This document shows positions 38,865 to 47,804 of a DNA stretch of 64,000 nucleotides, piece by piece. The translations under genes were made by a program, and so were the position numbers. The stretch is taken from positions 454,683 through 518,682 of the forward strand of contig JAJZUS010000001.1 of the NCBI GenBank assembly GCA_021848365.1. The letters are read 5' to 3'. The DNA is from Actinomycetes bacterium (GTDB lineage: Bacteria; Actinomycetota; Acidimicrobiia; Acidimicrobiales; RAAP-2). The notes beneath the pieces were generated by a model. The model had not been told where the DNA came from, made no database searches, and saw only the letters and a list, made by a program, of their open reading frames with translations. Each line of letters opens with the position of its first letter. The stretch's first letter is position 1.

Positions 38865-40273
38865 TGCCCCGGCGCGTCGCCGACCTCTCGATCCGGGCGC
38901 GCCTGACGCTGTTCTTCGTGCTCTCGATCGCGGCCGTGCTGCTCTTCACGGCCCTCGCGCTCGTCGCCCTGGTGCACCGCTCCCTCGTCAACGGCGCCAC
39001 CAACCGCGTCTCCGACGCCCTCGCGCAGGTGGAGACGCGCCTCGCGACGGCCCCGCTGCCGAGCACCGGTGTCCTCACCCTGCCCACCACGAACGACGTC
39101 GTCGTCCAGGTGACCGACGCCACCGGGCGCCACGTGTGGGCCGCCTCGACGGCCCTCGGCGGGACGCCGCCCCTCGCGCGCGCGGTGCCCGACAACGCCG
39201 CCGTCTCGGGGCTCGACGCGGTCCTCGTCGCCTCGCCCGCGACGGCGTCGCTGCGGAGTCAGTTGAGCCAGGGGGCGGTCGAGTCGATCACCACCTCGCG
39301 CGGCTCGGCCCTCGCCTTCGGCTTCGTCTACGGCACGGCGATCACTCACTCGGTGACGGTGCTGCTCGCGAGCGTCGCCGTCTCCTTCCCCCTCCTGCTC
39401 GTCATCGCCGGGACCCTCATCTGGTTCGGCATCGGGCTCGCCCTCGCGCCGGTCGAGTCGATCCGCCGGCGGGTCGAGCGGATCGCCGCCCGCGACCTCA
39501 CCGAGCGGGTCCCGGTGACCGGGGGCGACGACGAGATCGCCCGCCTCTCGCGCACCGTGAACGAGATGCTCGACCGGCTGGAGTCCTCGAGCCGCTTCCA
39601 GCAGGAGTTCGTCTCGAACGCCAGCCACGAGCTGCGCAGCCCGCTCACCACCCTGCTCGCGACGGTGGAGCGGGCCCGCACCGACCCGTCGGCCGCCGAC
39701 GTGCCGGCCGTCCTCGACCGGGTCGAGCGCGAGGGCCGCCGCCTCGACGCCCTCATCGAGGACCTCTTCTGGCTGGCCCGCAACGACGAGCACCGCATCG
39801 AGTTCCGCCGCGTCGACGTCGACCTCGACGACCTCCTCTACGAGGAGGCGAACCGCATCCGGGCAATCACCGAGCTCACCGTCGACACCTCGGAGGTGAC
39901 GCCGACGCGCGTGGTGGGCGACCCGGCGACCCTGCGCCGCATGGTCCGCAACGTCGTCGACAACGCGGCCCGCTACGCCCGCCGGGAACTGCGCTTCAGC
40001 GCCCGCTACGAGGACGACGAGGCGGTGATGCGCATCGCCGACGACGGCGAGGGCATCGACGTGACGACGGCCGCCCGCTACTTCCAGCGCTTCGTGCGCT
40101 CGGACCCGGCCCGCGCGCGGACCTCGGGCGGCACGGGCCTCGGACTCGCGATCGTCGCCGACATCGCCGCCCGCCACGGCGGACGGGCCCGCTTCGTGCC
40201 CGTCCCCGCGGGTAGCTGCCTCGAGCTGCGGGTGCGGCGCGACGGCGCGGGACGCCTAGAGTCGGCCCGATGA
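38864..40273 (+). CDS. Membrane sensor histidine kinase (HAMP-HisKA-HATPase)
   Basis: A 469-aa kinase. Helix 1 is at about 13-37, an extracytoplasmic sensor region at 38-160, helix 2 at 165-193, and then a HAMP domain with APVESIRRRVERIAARDL. The phospho-accepting His255 is in SNASHELRSPLTTL. The ATPase boxes are NVVDNAARYA (N), ADDGEGID (G1) and GGTGLGLAI (G2). It phosphorylates the regulator encoded immediately upstream. Its stop overlaps the next gene (ATGA). Confidence 0.95.
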   Translation: MPRRVADLSIRARLTLFFVLSIAAVLLFTALALVALVHRSLVNGATNRVSDALAQVETRLATAPLPSTGVLTLPTTNDVVVQVTDATGRHVWAASTALGGTPPLARAVPDNAAVSGLDAVLVASPATASLRSQLSQGAVESITTSRGSALAFGFVYGTAITHSVTVLLASVAVSFPLLLVIAGTLIWFGIGLALAPVESIRRRVERIAARDLTERVPVTGGDDEIARLSRTVNEMLDRLESSSRFQQEFVSNASHELRSPLTTLLATVERARTDPSAADVPAVLDRVEREGRRLDALIEDLFWLARNDEHRIEFRRVDVDLDDLLYEEANRIRAITELTVDTSEVTPTRVVGDPATLRRMVRNVVDNAARYARRELRFSARYEDDEAVMRIADDGEGIDVTTAARYFQRFVRSDPARARTSGGTGLGLAIVADIAARHGGRARFVPVPAGSCLELRVRRDGAGRLESAR

Positions 40274-41016
40274 ACGCCCGTCAGCTCGCCGATCAGCTCG
40301 CCGCCCCCGTCGGACGCCTGGGGGCCGCCTTCTACTTCGACCCCGGCACGGTCGCCGCCGGGCAGGCCCTCGGCCTCGACGCCGTCGCCTTCTACGGCCT
40401 CGGTCGCGGGGGCGTGCTCGGCGACGTGACGGCCGAGGAGGTCGAGCGGGTCTTCGTCTTCTTCGCCCCCCGCGCCATCGAGCGGATCTGGTCGCGCCCG
40501 CGGGTCACCCACGACCCGGCGACGACCGCCGCGAGCTACCTCGCCGCGGCCGACGACTACGCCCGGCGGACCTTCGCGACCCTCGACGCCGACCTCGCCC
40601 CCCGGCTGGCCGCGGCCGCCCACGCGGCGGCCGACGCCGACGCCCCCGGGACCCACCTCCTCGCCGACGGCTACGCCCGCCTCGGGCGGGCGGACGACCC
40701 CGTCGCCGACGCCTACCGCGGGGTGATCCGCCTGCGCGAACTGCGCGGGGCCCTGCACGCCGAGGCCCTCGCCGAGGTCGGGATCGCGCCCCTCGTCGCC
40801 TGCTACCTCGACGGTCCCGCGGGCTTCGCCCTCCACGGGTACCGCGAGGAGGAGATCCCCGCCGTCACCGACGAGGACCGCCGGGCCTACGAGCGCGCCG
40901 AGGACCGCACCAGCGAGCTCGTGGCGGAGCGCCTCGGCGTCCTCCCCGAGGACCGGGCGGCCGACCTCCTCGCCGGCGTCACGGCGATGGCCGACGTGCT
41001 CGACGCCCCGCGCTGA
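40270..41016 (+). CDS. SCO6745-family protein, unknown function
   Basis: A 248-aa, largely helical soluble protein. The FYFDPGTVAAGQALGLDAVAF segment, GRGGVLGDVTAEEVERVFVFF and the RLRELRGALHAEAL block match the actinobacterial proteins named after SCO6745. No catalytic site is obvious; several buried His/Glu/Arg could bind a ligand. The ATG lies inside the kinase stop, so it is co-translated with the DoxX-Rieske/two-component operon. Confidence 0.78.
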   Translation: MNARQLADQLAAPVGRLGAAFYFDPGTVAAGQALGLDAVAFYGLGRGGVLGDVTAEEVERVFVFFAPRAIERIWSRPRVTHDPATTAASYLAAADDYARRTFATLDADLAPRLAAAAHAAADADAPGTHLLADGYARLGRADDPVADAYRGVIRLRELRGALHAEALAEVGIAPLVACYLDGPAGFALHGYREEEIPAVTDEDRRAYERAEDRTSELVAERLGVLPEDRAADLLAGVTAMADVLDAPR

Positions 41017-41049
41017 GCCCCTCTCGCCGTCCCGTTACCATCGGTCTCG

Positions 41050-41550
41050 GTGGCGGGATACGCGCGCGGGCTGCGCAGCTGGGTGGTGCGACGAGGACCG
41101 GGTGACGCCCTGCTCGTCACCCTGGTGCTCGCGGCGCTGCTCGAGACGATCTGGATCGTCTACCTCGCCCTCTACCTGCCCCACCACTACGTCGCCATCC
41201 ACTGGAAGGCCGCCTGGGTCGGCCTCGACGTGGGCCAGGTGGCGGCCCTGCTGCTGAGCGCCTGGGCCGCGTGGCGGCGCCGGGCGGTGCTCGCCCTCTT
41301 CACGAGCTCGGCCGGGACCATGCTCCTCATCGACGCCTGGTTCGACCTCACGACGGCCCGTCGCGGCGACCAGCTCCAGAGCCTCCTTTTCGCCGTCTTC
41401 CTCGAGATCCCCTCGGCCCTCGCCCTCTACTGGGTGACCCACCGCACCATCCGGGCGATCAACGCCCCGCGCATGGGCGAGCTCGGGATCCACTCGGTGC
41501 GGCAGTTGCCGATCGGCCCGATCGACCCGCGCCGGGAGCGGTCCCGCTAG
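41050..41550 (+). CDS. Four-helix membrane protein, unknown function
   Basis: A 166-aa protein with hydrophobic segments at about 20-42, 52-70, 76-97 and 108-132, and a short basic C-terminal tail. LYLPHHYVAIHWKAAWVGLD and LLIDAWFDLTTARRG look conserved in character, but no family is recognised. The GTG start lies 34 nt after the SCO6745-like gene. Its stop shares CTAG with the convergent ogt stop. Confidence 0.7.
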   Translation: MAGYARGLRSWVVRRGPGDALLVTLVLAALLETIWIVYLALYLPHHYVAIHWKAAWVGLDVGQVAALLLSAWAAWRRRAVLALFTSSAGTMLLIDAWFDLTTARRGDQLQSLLFAVFLEIPSALALYWVTHRTIRAINAPRMGELGIHSVRQLPIGPIDPRRERSR

Positions 41551-42008
41551 GCGCGCTCGAGGCCGAGGAGGAAGCGCTTCGCGTCGAGGCCCCCGCCGTA
41601 GCCACCGAGGCCCGTCGTCGCGACGACCCGGTGGCAGGGGACGACGATCGGCCAGGGGTTCGCGTGGTTGGCCCCGCCGACGGCCCGCGCGGCCCGGGGT
41701 CGGCCGATGTCCCGGGCGACGTCGGCGTAGGTCGCGGTCGCGCCGTAGGGGATCGCCGTGAGGGCGGCCCAGACGGCCCGCTGGAACTCCGTGCCGACCG
41801 TCTCGTCGAGGGGGAGGTCGAAGGTGCGCCGGCGCCCGGCGAAGTACTCCCCGAGTTGCGACGCCCCGCGGGCGACGGCCGCGGGCACGGTCGTCACCCT
41901 CGAGGCGCGGGGTCGCTCGTTCGGCATGAGGATGCGCGAGATGACGGCGTCGTCGCCGACGACGCCCCAGGGTCCGACGGGGGAGGGGACGACGACGGTG
42001 ACGTTCAT
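41547..42008 (-). CDS. ogt: Methylated-DNA--protein-cysteine methyltransferase
   Basis: A 153-aa suicidal repair protein that removes alkyl groups from O6-alkylguanine. Cys125 in IVVPCHRVV is the acceptor. TEFQRAVWAALTAIPYGATATY is the helix-turn-helix region, and GYGGGLDAKRFLLGLE is the C-terminal block. The length is normal for a single-domain Ogt. AAAGGCGG lies just upstream of the ATG. Confidence 0.95.
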   Translation of the reverse strand: MNVTVVVPSPVGPWGVVGDDAVISRILMPNERPRASRVTTVPAAVARGASQLGEYFAGRRRTFDLPLDETVGTEFQRAVWAALTAIPYGATATYADVARDIGRPRAARAVGGANHANPWPIVVPCHRVVATTGLGGYGGGLDAKRFLLGLERA

Positions 42009-42584
42009 GCCGCCTTTCTAGCGGATGAGACCGATCCCACGAGAGACGGAGATCGGCCCAACTCTCCTCCGTCGCATGGACCCGCGGGCGCGTGGTGGGT
42101 GAGTCCCGTATCGGTCGATCCCACTCGTCCGTCACCGTCGCCGCGACCCAGTTCCGTCTCACCGTCGCACGATGCGCCTCCGCATCCGTGCGAGGGAGCG
42201 ATGAAATGGGAGCCACGCAGCCCTCGGCCGCAACGTACGGTCGGAGGATCGGGGCACGACTCGGTAGCCACGAAGCGCCGAATCAGGGGTCGGGACCGAC
42301 GAAGTCCCGCCGGCAACCTCGTCTAATAGGTCACCCAATTTCGTGGTCAATAGGCTCTAGTAACCATCACACACGACGCTGATCTACAGAGAACATCACC
42401 AACAGAAGTTCATGAAAATGAGGGAATAAATGAACTCAGAATAACGGTGACGTCGGTCAGTGAGAAGAAAAGTCTTCCGTCGGGTGAAAATAAATCATTC
42501 CTTTCGAGTCGGAGCGACTCCCAGAATGGATAAGATATCGGGTCCCGTTACTGCGCTCGCAGACCCCACGCCAGGAGGACCCCC
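42009..42584. other. 576-bp gene-free region, AT-rich in its right half
   Basis: No supportable gene lies here. From about 42310 the base composition turns much more AT-rich than the rest of the window, with A-runs near 42410-42500. Small structures seen are GAGTCG/CGACTC (a 6-bp hairpin near 42509-42523), GAAG/CTTC near 42464-42477, and a repeated CGATCCCAC at 42032 and 42116. It probably holds the ogt promoter on the left and a promoter and long leader for the 1429-aa surface protein on the right. I could not match it to a known riboswitch. Confidence 0.5.
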
Positions 42585-45500
42585 TTGTTTCGACGGCTCT
42601 TTCGCAGTGCTGCCGCACTCGTCGCGTTCGTGAGCGTGGCCTCGCCGATCCTGGCCATCGCTCACCCGGCCGGGGCCTCGACGGTCACCTACAGCGCGAG
42701 CCAGTCCTTCACCCCACCCTCGTCGAACTTCGCGGGAGCGAATGGTGGGGGCGACGGCTACGCCATCGCCGCCTACAACGGCCGGATCTACAACGTCTTC
42801 CACCACCAGAGCTTCTTCGGCCTGATGTGCCACAGTGAGAGCACCGCGGCCTCCTGCTGGAGCAGCTACAAGACGATCACGGCGACGGTCGGTGGAACGA
42901 CCGGGGTCACCTTCGGCACCCCGGCGAAGGTGGGCCTCTACGTCGACCAGTCCACCGGATACCTCTACGCCTACGCCGTGCGGAACGACAACCTGCAGCC
43001 GGGCGTCGTCTGCATCGACCTGAACGCGGCCGATAGCGTCAGCGACCCGGTGTGCAGCGGGACGGGGGGGCAGCCGCCCGCGTGGACCCCTCTGGCGGCC
43101 GCGGGTCAGACGGCCTGGGGCTCGTCGAACGCCGACTCGCTCGGAACCGTGACCCCCGCGTACTACGGCGGGAAGCTCTACGCCTGGAACCCCGTCCCCG
43201 GACAGGGCGTCTTCGCGGGCGGTGGCGGGGCTACCGGTTACGGTGACAACGCGCTGCTCTGCTACGACATCGCGCTCCAGGCCCCCTGCGCCAACGAGCC
43301 CTTCCCGCTGTCCGGCGTGACGGGCACGAACAACGAGCAGTCGGGACAGTATCAGCCGAGTCCGGCGACGACCCTCATCGGAAGTCGCCTCTTCATCCCC
43401 TCCTCGTGGACGTCGTCGGCCTCGCTGTCGTGCGTGGACCTGAGCCTCGCCGTGCCGGGCAACTGCACCGGCGTCTGGCCGCAGCCTCTCTCGATCAACA
43501 CCACAACGGCCGAGGTCGCCTTCGCGATCCCGAGCCTCGACGTGACGGGAGCCGTGACGGGAGTCTGCGCTCTCGATGCAACGCCGGCGTGGAACTGCTG
43601 GGGACTGGACGGAACTGCCGTCGTCACCCCGACGGGGCTGACCCCCTCCACCCTCAATGCGTGGCAGTGGGCCGGCAGCCCGGTCGTCGTCGGGACCCGC
43701 GTGTTCCAGGTCGTCAATACGAACAGCACCGTGGACTGCTACGACTTCGCGACGAACGCCGCCTGCACCGCCTCGGGGGCGCCGACGTCCGGCCCCTCGC
43801 CCGCGTCGTCGACGGGCGCCTTCCCGCTCACCTTCACGAACATGGTCTCGCCGTACACGGTGAACGCCGATCCCCAGCGTCCCACGTGCATCTGGGTGAA
43901 CTCCGACAACGGGTTCTCGCAGATCCAGAACTTCGACGCGCAGACCGGGGGCTCGTGCGCGAGTGCCCCGGTGAGCGTCTACGCCTCGTCCTTCGTCGAG
44001 CCCTACCAGGCCTGCACGCCGACGGCCTTCACCTCGCTCAGCCTCGCGACGACGGGGACCCTCGTGACCAGTCCTGCTCCGACGCTCTCGTTCACCAACT
44101 CGAACGGTGTCATCATCGACGGGCCGTACCCGTTCAACGTCTCGGGCGCGTCGCCCACGATCGACCTCGCCACCCTCACGTACACGACGCCGATCGACCT
44201 CTCGACCCAGAGTGCCCTACCTCAATTCGTGCTGAACCTCACGCCGGGCTCGAGCGGGAGCCTCGGGACCGTGACGGTGACCGTCACGTGGTCGGGATCG
44301 AGCCTCTCGCAGTGCACTCCGGGTTACGCGGGGCCGGCCCCGAGCACCTCGTCAGCCTCGGGCATCGCGGACACCACGGCGACCTTCAACGGCTCGGTCA
44401 CGAACACCGGATCGGACTCGGTCACCCCGGTCGCCTTCTGCTATCAGGCGACCTCGTTCGCGTCGAGCACCTGCACCGGCACGACGGTGACCGCGGCGGC
44501 GGGGACGACGAGCAACTCGATCACCCCCTACACCTACTCGGCGACGGGACTCGCGCCGGGAACGACGTACTACTACGAGTTGGTCGCGACCGACGCGACG
44601 ACGGGCTCACCCCTCTACGGCGGAGTCCAGTCCTTCACGACCGGTCCGATCGCCACGACCGGGGCGGCCTCGGCCGTCTCGACCACGGCGGGCACTCTCA
44701 ACGCGACACTCTACAACCCGGCCGCTGACGCGTTCTCCAGCGAGGCCTTCTGCTATCAAACGACGTCGTTCGCCTCGGGCGCCTGCACCGGCACGACGAC
44801 GACGGCCACTCTGGTGTCGTCATCCGCGGCCGCCGCGACGAGCACCTACGACCTCTCTCTCTCGGGGCTCGCCGCAGGGACGACCTTCTTCTACGAGTTC
44901 GTCGCGACCCCGTCGGCGAGCGGAGCGACTCCACTGAACGGGGGCGTGAGGAGCTTCTCGACGGCGCCCGTCGCCGCGACGAGTGCGGCCACGGGCGTCG
45001 GCGACCAGGTGGCCACGCTCAACGGCACCGACTTCAATCCGACCGCGGACGCCGTCGCGGCGAGCTTCTGCTACCAGACGACGTCGTTCGCCTCGGGGTC
45101 CTGCGCCGGGACGGTGGTGCCGGCGACCGGTGGGGCGGCGAGCAACTCCGTCACCCCCGAGTCCGCGGCCCTCACCTCCCTTACTCCGGGGACGACCTAC
45201 TACTACGAGCTGAAGCTCGTCGACACCACCCAGACCCCGAACGCGACCACCTACGGCGGCGTCCGTAGCTTCACGACGGGTCCGATCGCGACGACCGAGA
45301 ATGCGCTCAACGTGCTCACGAGCACGGCGACGCTGGTGGGCTCGCTCTACAACCCGGCCGGCGACGGCTTCACCTCGGTGAGCTTCTGCTACCAGTCGAC
45401 GGCGTTCGCCACGGGCTCGTGCACGAGCACGACGGGCACCGTCGCCACGGCGACCGCCGGAACGACGACGAACGGTTCCACCCCGTACACCCTGGCCGTC

Positions 45501-46874
45501 ACGGGCCTGAGTGCCGGGACGACCTACTACTACGAGTTGGTAGCCGTCGACGGCGCGACGAGCACGACGCTCCGCGGTGGTGTCATGAGCTTCGTTCCCG
45601 GACCGTCGGCGACGACGTCGCCCGCGACCCTGGTCAGCGCCTACGGCGCGAACCTGAACGGCCTTGTTGCGAACCCCAACGCGATGTCCCTCAGCGCGGT
45701 GCAGTTCTGCGTCCAGGCGAGCACCTTCGCCTCGGGCGCGTGCACGGGGACGTTCGTCACCGCGACCGGCAGTGGGGCGAGCGCCGAGAGCGCCACGGTC
45801 GGATCGCTCAGCCCCCTGACGACCTACTACTTCGAGCTGGTCGTCATTCCCAACGCGGCCGGTGCCCCCGCCCACCTCTACGGCGGGGTGCAGTCCTTCA
45901 CGACGCTTCAGGCGATCACGGTGCCCTCGGCACCTCAGAACCTCAGCGTGACCCAGAGTGGCTCGACGGCGAGCGCGAGCTGGGGTGCTCCCGCGAGTGA
46001 CGGGGGATCTCCGGTCCAGGGCTACGAGTGCGCCCTCGTCCAGGGCAGCGCCGCGCCGGTCTACGAGCAGACCACCTCGAGCACGTGCAGCTTCTCTGGG
46101 GTGGGCGCCCCGGGCACCTACACGATCTCCGTCCTCGCCTACAACGCCGCGGGACAGGGTTCCGCGGCGAGCGGACAGGCCTCGTCGACGAGTGGCGGTG
46201 GCACCACGGGCGGTGGTGGAACGACCGGCGGTGGTGGAACGACCGGCGGTGGTGGCACCTCGGGCGGTGGCACGTCGGGCGGTGGAACGACCGGCGGTGG
46301 CACCTCCAGTGGTGGAACGACCGGCGGTGGAACCTCCGGTGGCGGCACCCCCTCGGGGCCGACCAGCCTCGTCGCCCACTGGCCCGTCGCTCGCATCAGC
46401 GGCGTCACCATCCCGGTGACCTACGATGTCACGCTGCTTCCGGGCGGGCGTCACTGCGTGACCCGTCAGACGTCGTGCCATTTCAGCGGGCTCAACCCCC
46501 GCGTGCACTACCGCTACCGCGTGATGGCGGCCATCGAGATCGTGCCCTTCGCCGAGGGCTCGTACTCGATCACCGGACCGCTGCCCGCCCAGGTGGCGTC
46601 GCTCGTCGCGCTGATCCGCCAGTATCACCCGACCTCGGTCGTCCTCGCGGGCTACACCGACGCCTACGGCTCGGTGGCGCTCAACGCGACGCTGTCGAAC
46701 CAGCGCTCCCACCAGGTCGGCGCGGCCGTCGTGGCGGCCCTGACGCACCTGAAGCTGAAGGTTCCGGCGATCGTCTACCGGGCCTTCGGGAAGTCGCACC
46801 CCGTGGTGCCGAACTCCTCGATCGCCGCGGCCGCCGGCAACCGGCGCGTCGAGGTGACCTTCTACCTCCCGTGA
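42585..46874 (+). CDS. Giant exported FN3-repeat protein with C-terminal OmpA-like domain
   Basis: A 1429-aa protein. A TTG start with AGGAGGA 5 nt upstream opens a signal peptide (about 1-32). Residues about 35-585 contain repeating 'G..LY/VF...Cyd...aC' units resembling a disulfide-rich beta-propeller. Five FN3-like repeats of about 105 aa follow, each with an FCYQ-type strand (Cys near 619, 723, 829, 935, 1042), a second Cys nearby, and a GLxxGTTYYYELV strand. One more FN3 domain begins at about 1113 (PSAPQNLSV). A Gly/Thr linker (about 1203-1258) leads to an OmpA-like domain (1333-1429) with the peptidoglycan-binding Asp1359 and Arg1374 in GYTDAYGS and NQRSHQVG. Predicted to project from the wall and bind peptidoglycan at its C-terminus. 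Confidence 0.85.
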   Translation: MFRRLFRSAAALVAFVSVASPILAIAHPAGASTVTYSASQSFTPPSSNFAGANGGGDGYAIAAYNGRIYNVFHHQSFFGLMCHSESTAASCWSSYKTITATVGGTTGVTFGTPAKVGLYVDQSTGYLYAYAVRNDNLQPGVVCIDLNAADSVSDPVCSGTGGQPPAWTPLAAAGQTAWGSSNADSLGTVTPAYYGGKLYAWNPVPGQGVFAGGGGATGYGDNALLCYDIALQAPCANEPFPLSGVTGTNNEQSGQYQPSPATTLIGSRLFIPSSWTSSASLSCVDLSLAVPGNCTGVWPQPLSINTTTAEVAFAIPSLDVTGAVTGVCALDATPAWNCWGLDGTAVVTPTGLTPSTLNAWQWAGSPVVVGTRVFQVVNTNSTVDCYDFATNAACTASGAPTSGPSPASSTGAFPLTFTNMVSPYTVNADPQRPTCIWVNSDNGFSQIQNFDAQTGGSCASAPVSVYASSFVEPYQACTPTAFTSLSLATTGTLVTSPAPTLSFTNSNGVIIDGPYPFNVSGASPTIDLATLTYTTPIDLSTQSALPQFVLNLTPGSSGSLGTVTVTVTWSGSSLSQCTPGYAGPAPSTSSASGIADTTATFNGSVTNTGSDSVTPVAFCYQATSFASSTCTGTTVTAAAGTTSNSITPYTYSATGLAPGTTYYYELVATDATTGSPLYGGVQSFTTGPIATTGAASAVSTTAGTLNATLYNPAADAFSSEAFCYQTTSFASGACTGTTTTATLVSSSAAAATSTYDLSLSGLAAGTTFFYEFVATPSASGATPLNGGVRSFSTAPVAATSAATGVGDQVATLNGTDFNPTADAVAASFCYQTTSFASGSCAGTVVPATGGAASNSVTPESAALTSLTPGTTYYYELKLVDTTQTPNATTYGGVRSFTTGPIATTENALNVLTSTATLVGSLYNPAGDGFTSVSFCYQSTAFATGSCTSTTGTVATATAGTTTNGSTPYTLAVTGLSAGTTYYYELVAVDGATSTTLRGGVMSFVPGPSATTSPATLVSAYGANLNGLVANPNAMSLSAVQFCVQASTFASGACTGTFVTATGSGASAESATVGSLSPLTTYYFELVVIPNAAGAPAHLYGGVQSFTTLQAITVPSAPQNLSVTQSGSTASASWGAPASDGGSPVQGYECALVQGSAAPVYEQTTSSTCSFSGVGAPGTYTISVLAYNAAGQGSAASGQASSTSGGGTTGGGGTTGGGGTTGGGGTSGGGTSGGGTTGGGTSSGGTTGGGTSGGGTPSGPTSLVAHWPVARISGVTIPVTYDVTLLPGGRHCVTRQTSCHFSGLNPRVHYRYRVMAAIEIVPFAEGSYSITGPLPAQVASLVALIRQYHPTSVVLAGYTDAYGSVALNATLSNQRSHQVGAAVVAALTHLKLKVPAIVYRAFGKSHPVVPNSSIAAAAGNRRVEVTFYLP
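44341..45912 (+). repeat. Five tandem FN3-like protein repeats
   Basis: Units of about 312-321 nt, marked by FCYQ/FCVQ codons at 44436, 44748, 45066, 45384 and 45705. Periods are 104, 106, 106 and 107 codons. The DNA has diverged between copies, so the array is not recent. Each unit keeps two Cys 11 residues apart, a likely disulfide. Confidence 0.85.
46190..46355 (+). repeat. GGTGG-rich coding minisatellite (Gly/Thr/Ser linker)
   Basis: Repeated 9- and 18-nt variants of GGCGGTGGTGGAACGACC encode a Gly-Gly-Gly-Thr/Ser linker between the FN3 domains and the OmpA-like domain. Such repeats change length easily by slippage. Confidence 0.85.
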
Positions 46875-46882
46875 CGTCCCGG

Positions 46883-46910
46883 GGGTGAGCGCCGCGTGGT
46901 GCTCACCCCT
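46883..46910 (+). terminator. Hairpin after the FN3-OmpA gene
   Basis: A perfect 9-bp stem GGGGTGAGC / GCTCACCCC with a 10-nt loop lies 8 nt after the stop. It is a likely terminator, without a T-run. Confidence 0.6.
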
Positions 46911-46936
46911 GGGGTGGTCCGGGTAGTTTCGGGCCC

Positions 46937-47764
46937 GTGGAGGAGATCACGGCGCGTCACGACGGGGTGTCGATCGTCGCGCGCGTCGAGGGGGAGGGCC
47001 CCGACGTCCTCCTGCTCCACGGCTGGCCCGACACCGGGTCCCTCTGGGACGAGGTGGCGACGGGCCTCGTCGACGCCGGGCACCGCGTCATCGTCCCCGA
47101 CCTGCGGGGCTGCGGACGGTCGGACAAGCCGACGGACGTCGCCGACTACCAGATGCACCTGCTCGTGGGCGACGCGCTCCGCGTCCTCGACGCCGCCGGC
47201 TCGACGCGGGCCGCCGTCGTCGGTCACGACTGGGGGGCGGCCCTCGCGTGGGCCCTCGCGACCTTCTCTCCGGAGCGGGTGCGCGCCCTCGTCGCGATCT
47301 CGGTCGGTCACCCCACGTCCTTTCGCGCCGGGGGGATCGCCCAGCAGATGCGCAGCTGGTACACGCTGCTCTTCGGCTACGAAGGCGTGGGGGAGCGGTT
47401 CCTACGATTCAACGACCACGAGGTGCTGCGGCGGTGGTTCGCCCACCCGCGCGCGAGCGAGGTCGTCGCCGAGCTCGAGCGCGACGGGCAGCTCTCGAGC
47501 CACCTCAACTGGTACCGGGCGAACCTGCCGCCCGACGCCTTCCTCTCCCCGCCGCCCGTCCTCCCACCCCTCGCGGTGCCGGCCCTCGGGGTCTGGTCGA
47601 GTGGCGACCGCGCCCTCACCGAGGAGCAGATGATCGAGTCGGCTCGCTACTGCGGGGCGGGCTTCACCTACGTGCGTCTCGAGGGCCTCGGGCACTGGAT
47701 CCCGCTCGAGGCGCCCGACGAAGTGACCAAAGTCCTTACCTCATTCCGACCTTTGTCCCGGTAA
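46937..47764 (+). CDS. Alpha/beta hydrolase, epoxide-hydrolase type
   Basis: A 275-aa alpha/beta hydrolase. The oxyanion motif HGWPD is at residue 29. The nucleophile elbow GHDWGA has Asp98 in place of Ser, as in epoxide hydrolases and haloalkane dehalogenases. LRGCGRSDKP is the usual loop, and the catalytic His is in LEGLGHWIPLEAPD. The HGWPD motif favours epoxide hydrolase. The GTG start is the first in frame after the hairpin; no strong Shine-Dalgarno is present. It stands 40 nt upstream of the transhydrogenase operon. Confidence 0.87.
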   Translation: MEEITARHDGVSIVARVEGEGPDVLLLHGWPDTGSLWDEVATGLVDAGHRVIVPDLRGCGRSDKPTDVADYQMHLLVGDALRVLDAAGSTRAAVVGHDWGAALAWALATFSPERVRALVAISVGHPTSFRAGGIAQQMRSWYTLLFGYEGVGERFLRFNDHEVLRRWFAHPRASEVVAELERDGQLSSHLNWYRANLPPDAFLSPPPVLPPLAVPALGVWSSGDRALTEEQMIESARYCGAGFTYVRLEGLGHWIPLEAPDEVTKVLTSFRPLSR

Positions 47765-47804
47765 TCAGGGCGGAGGCCGGGAACCCCGGTGGTAGAAAAA
47801 CGGG

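Noticed and set aside
42005..42350. Short minus-strand frames upstream of ogt as small genes
   Set aside because: No ribosome binding site, no family resemblance, and composition unlike coding sequence.
42300..42584. Possible riboswitch (cyclic di-GMP or ydaO type) upstream of the surface protein
   Set aside because: I could not find the conserved core bases of any known class; only short generic hairpins are present.
46190..46355. CRISPR-like or intergenic repeat array
   Set aside because: The repeats are contiguous, lack spacers and stay in frame as a Gly-rich linker inside a gene.
44820..46799. A 659-aa minus-strand frame opposite the FN3-OmpA gene
   Set aside because: Arg/Gly/Glu-rich shadow of a repetitive gene with a clear signal peptide and domains on the plus strand.
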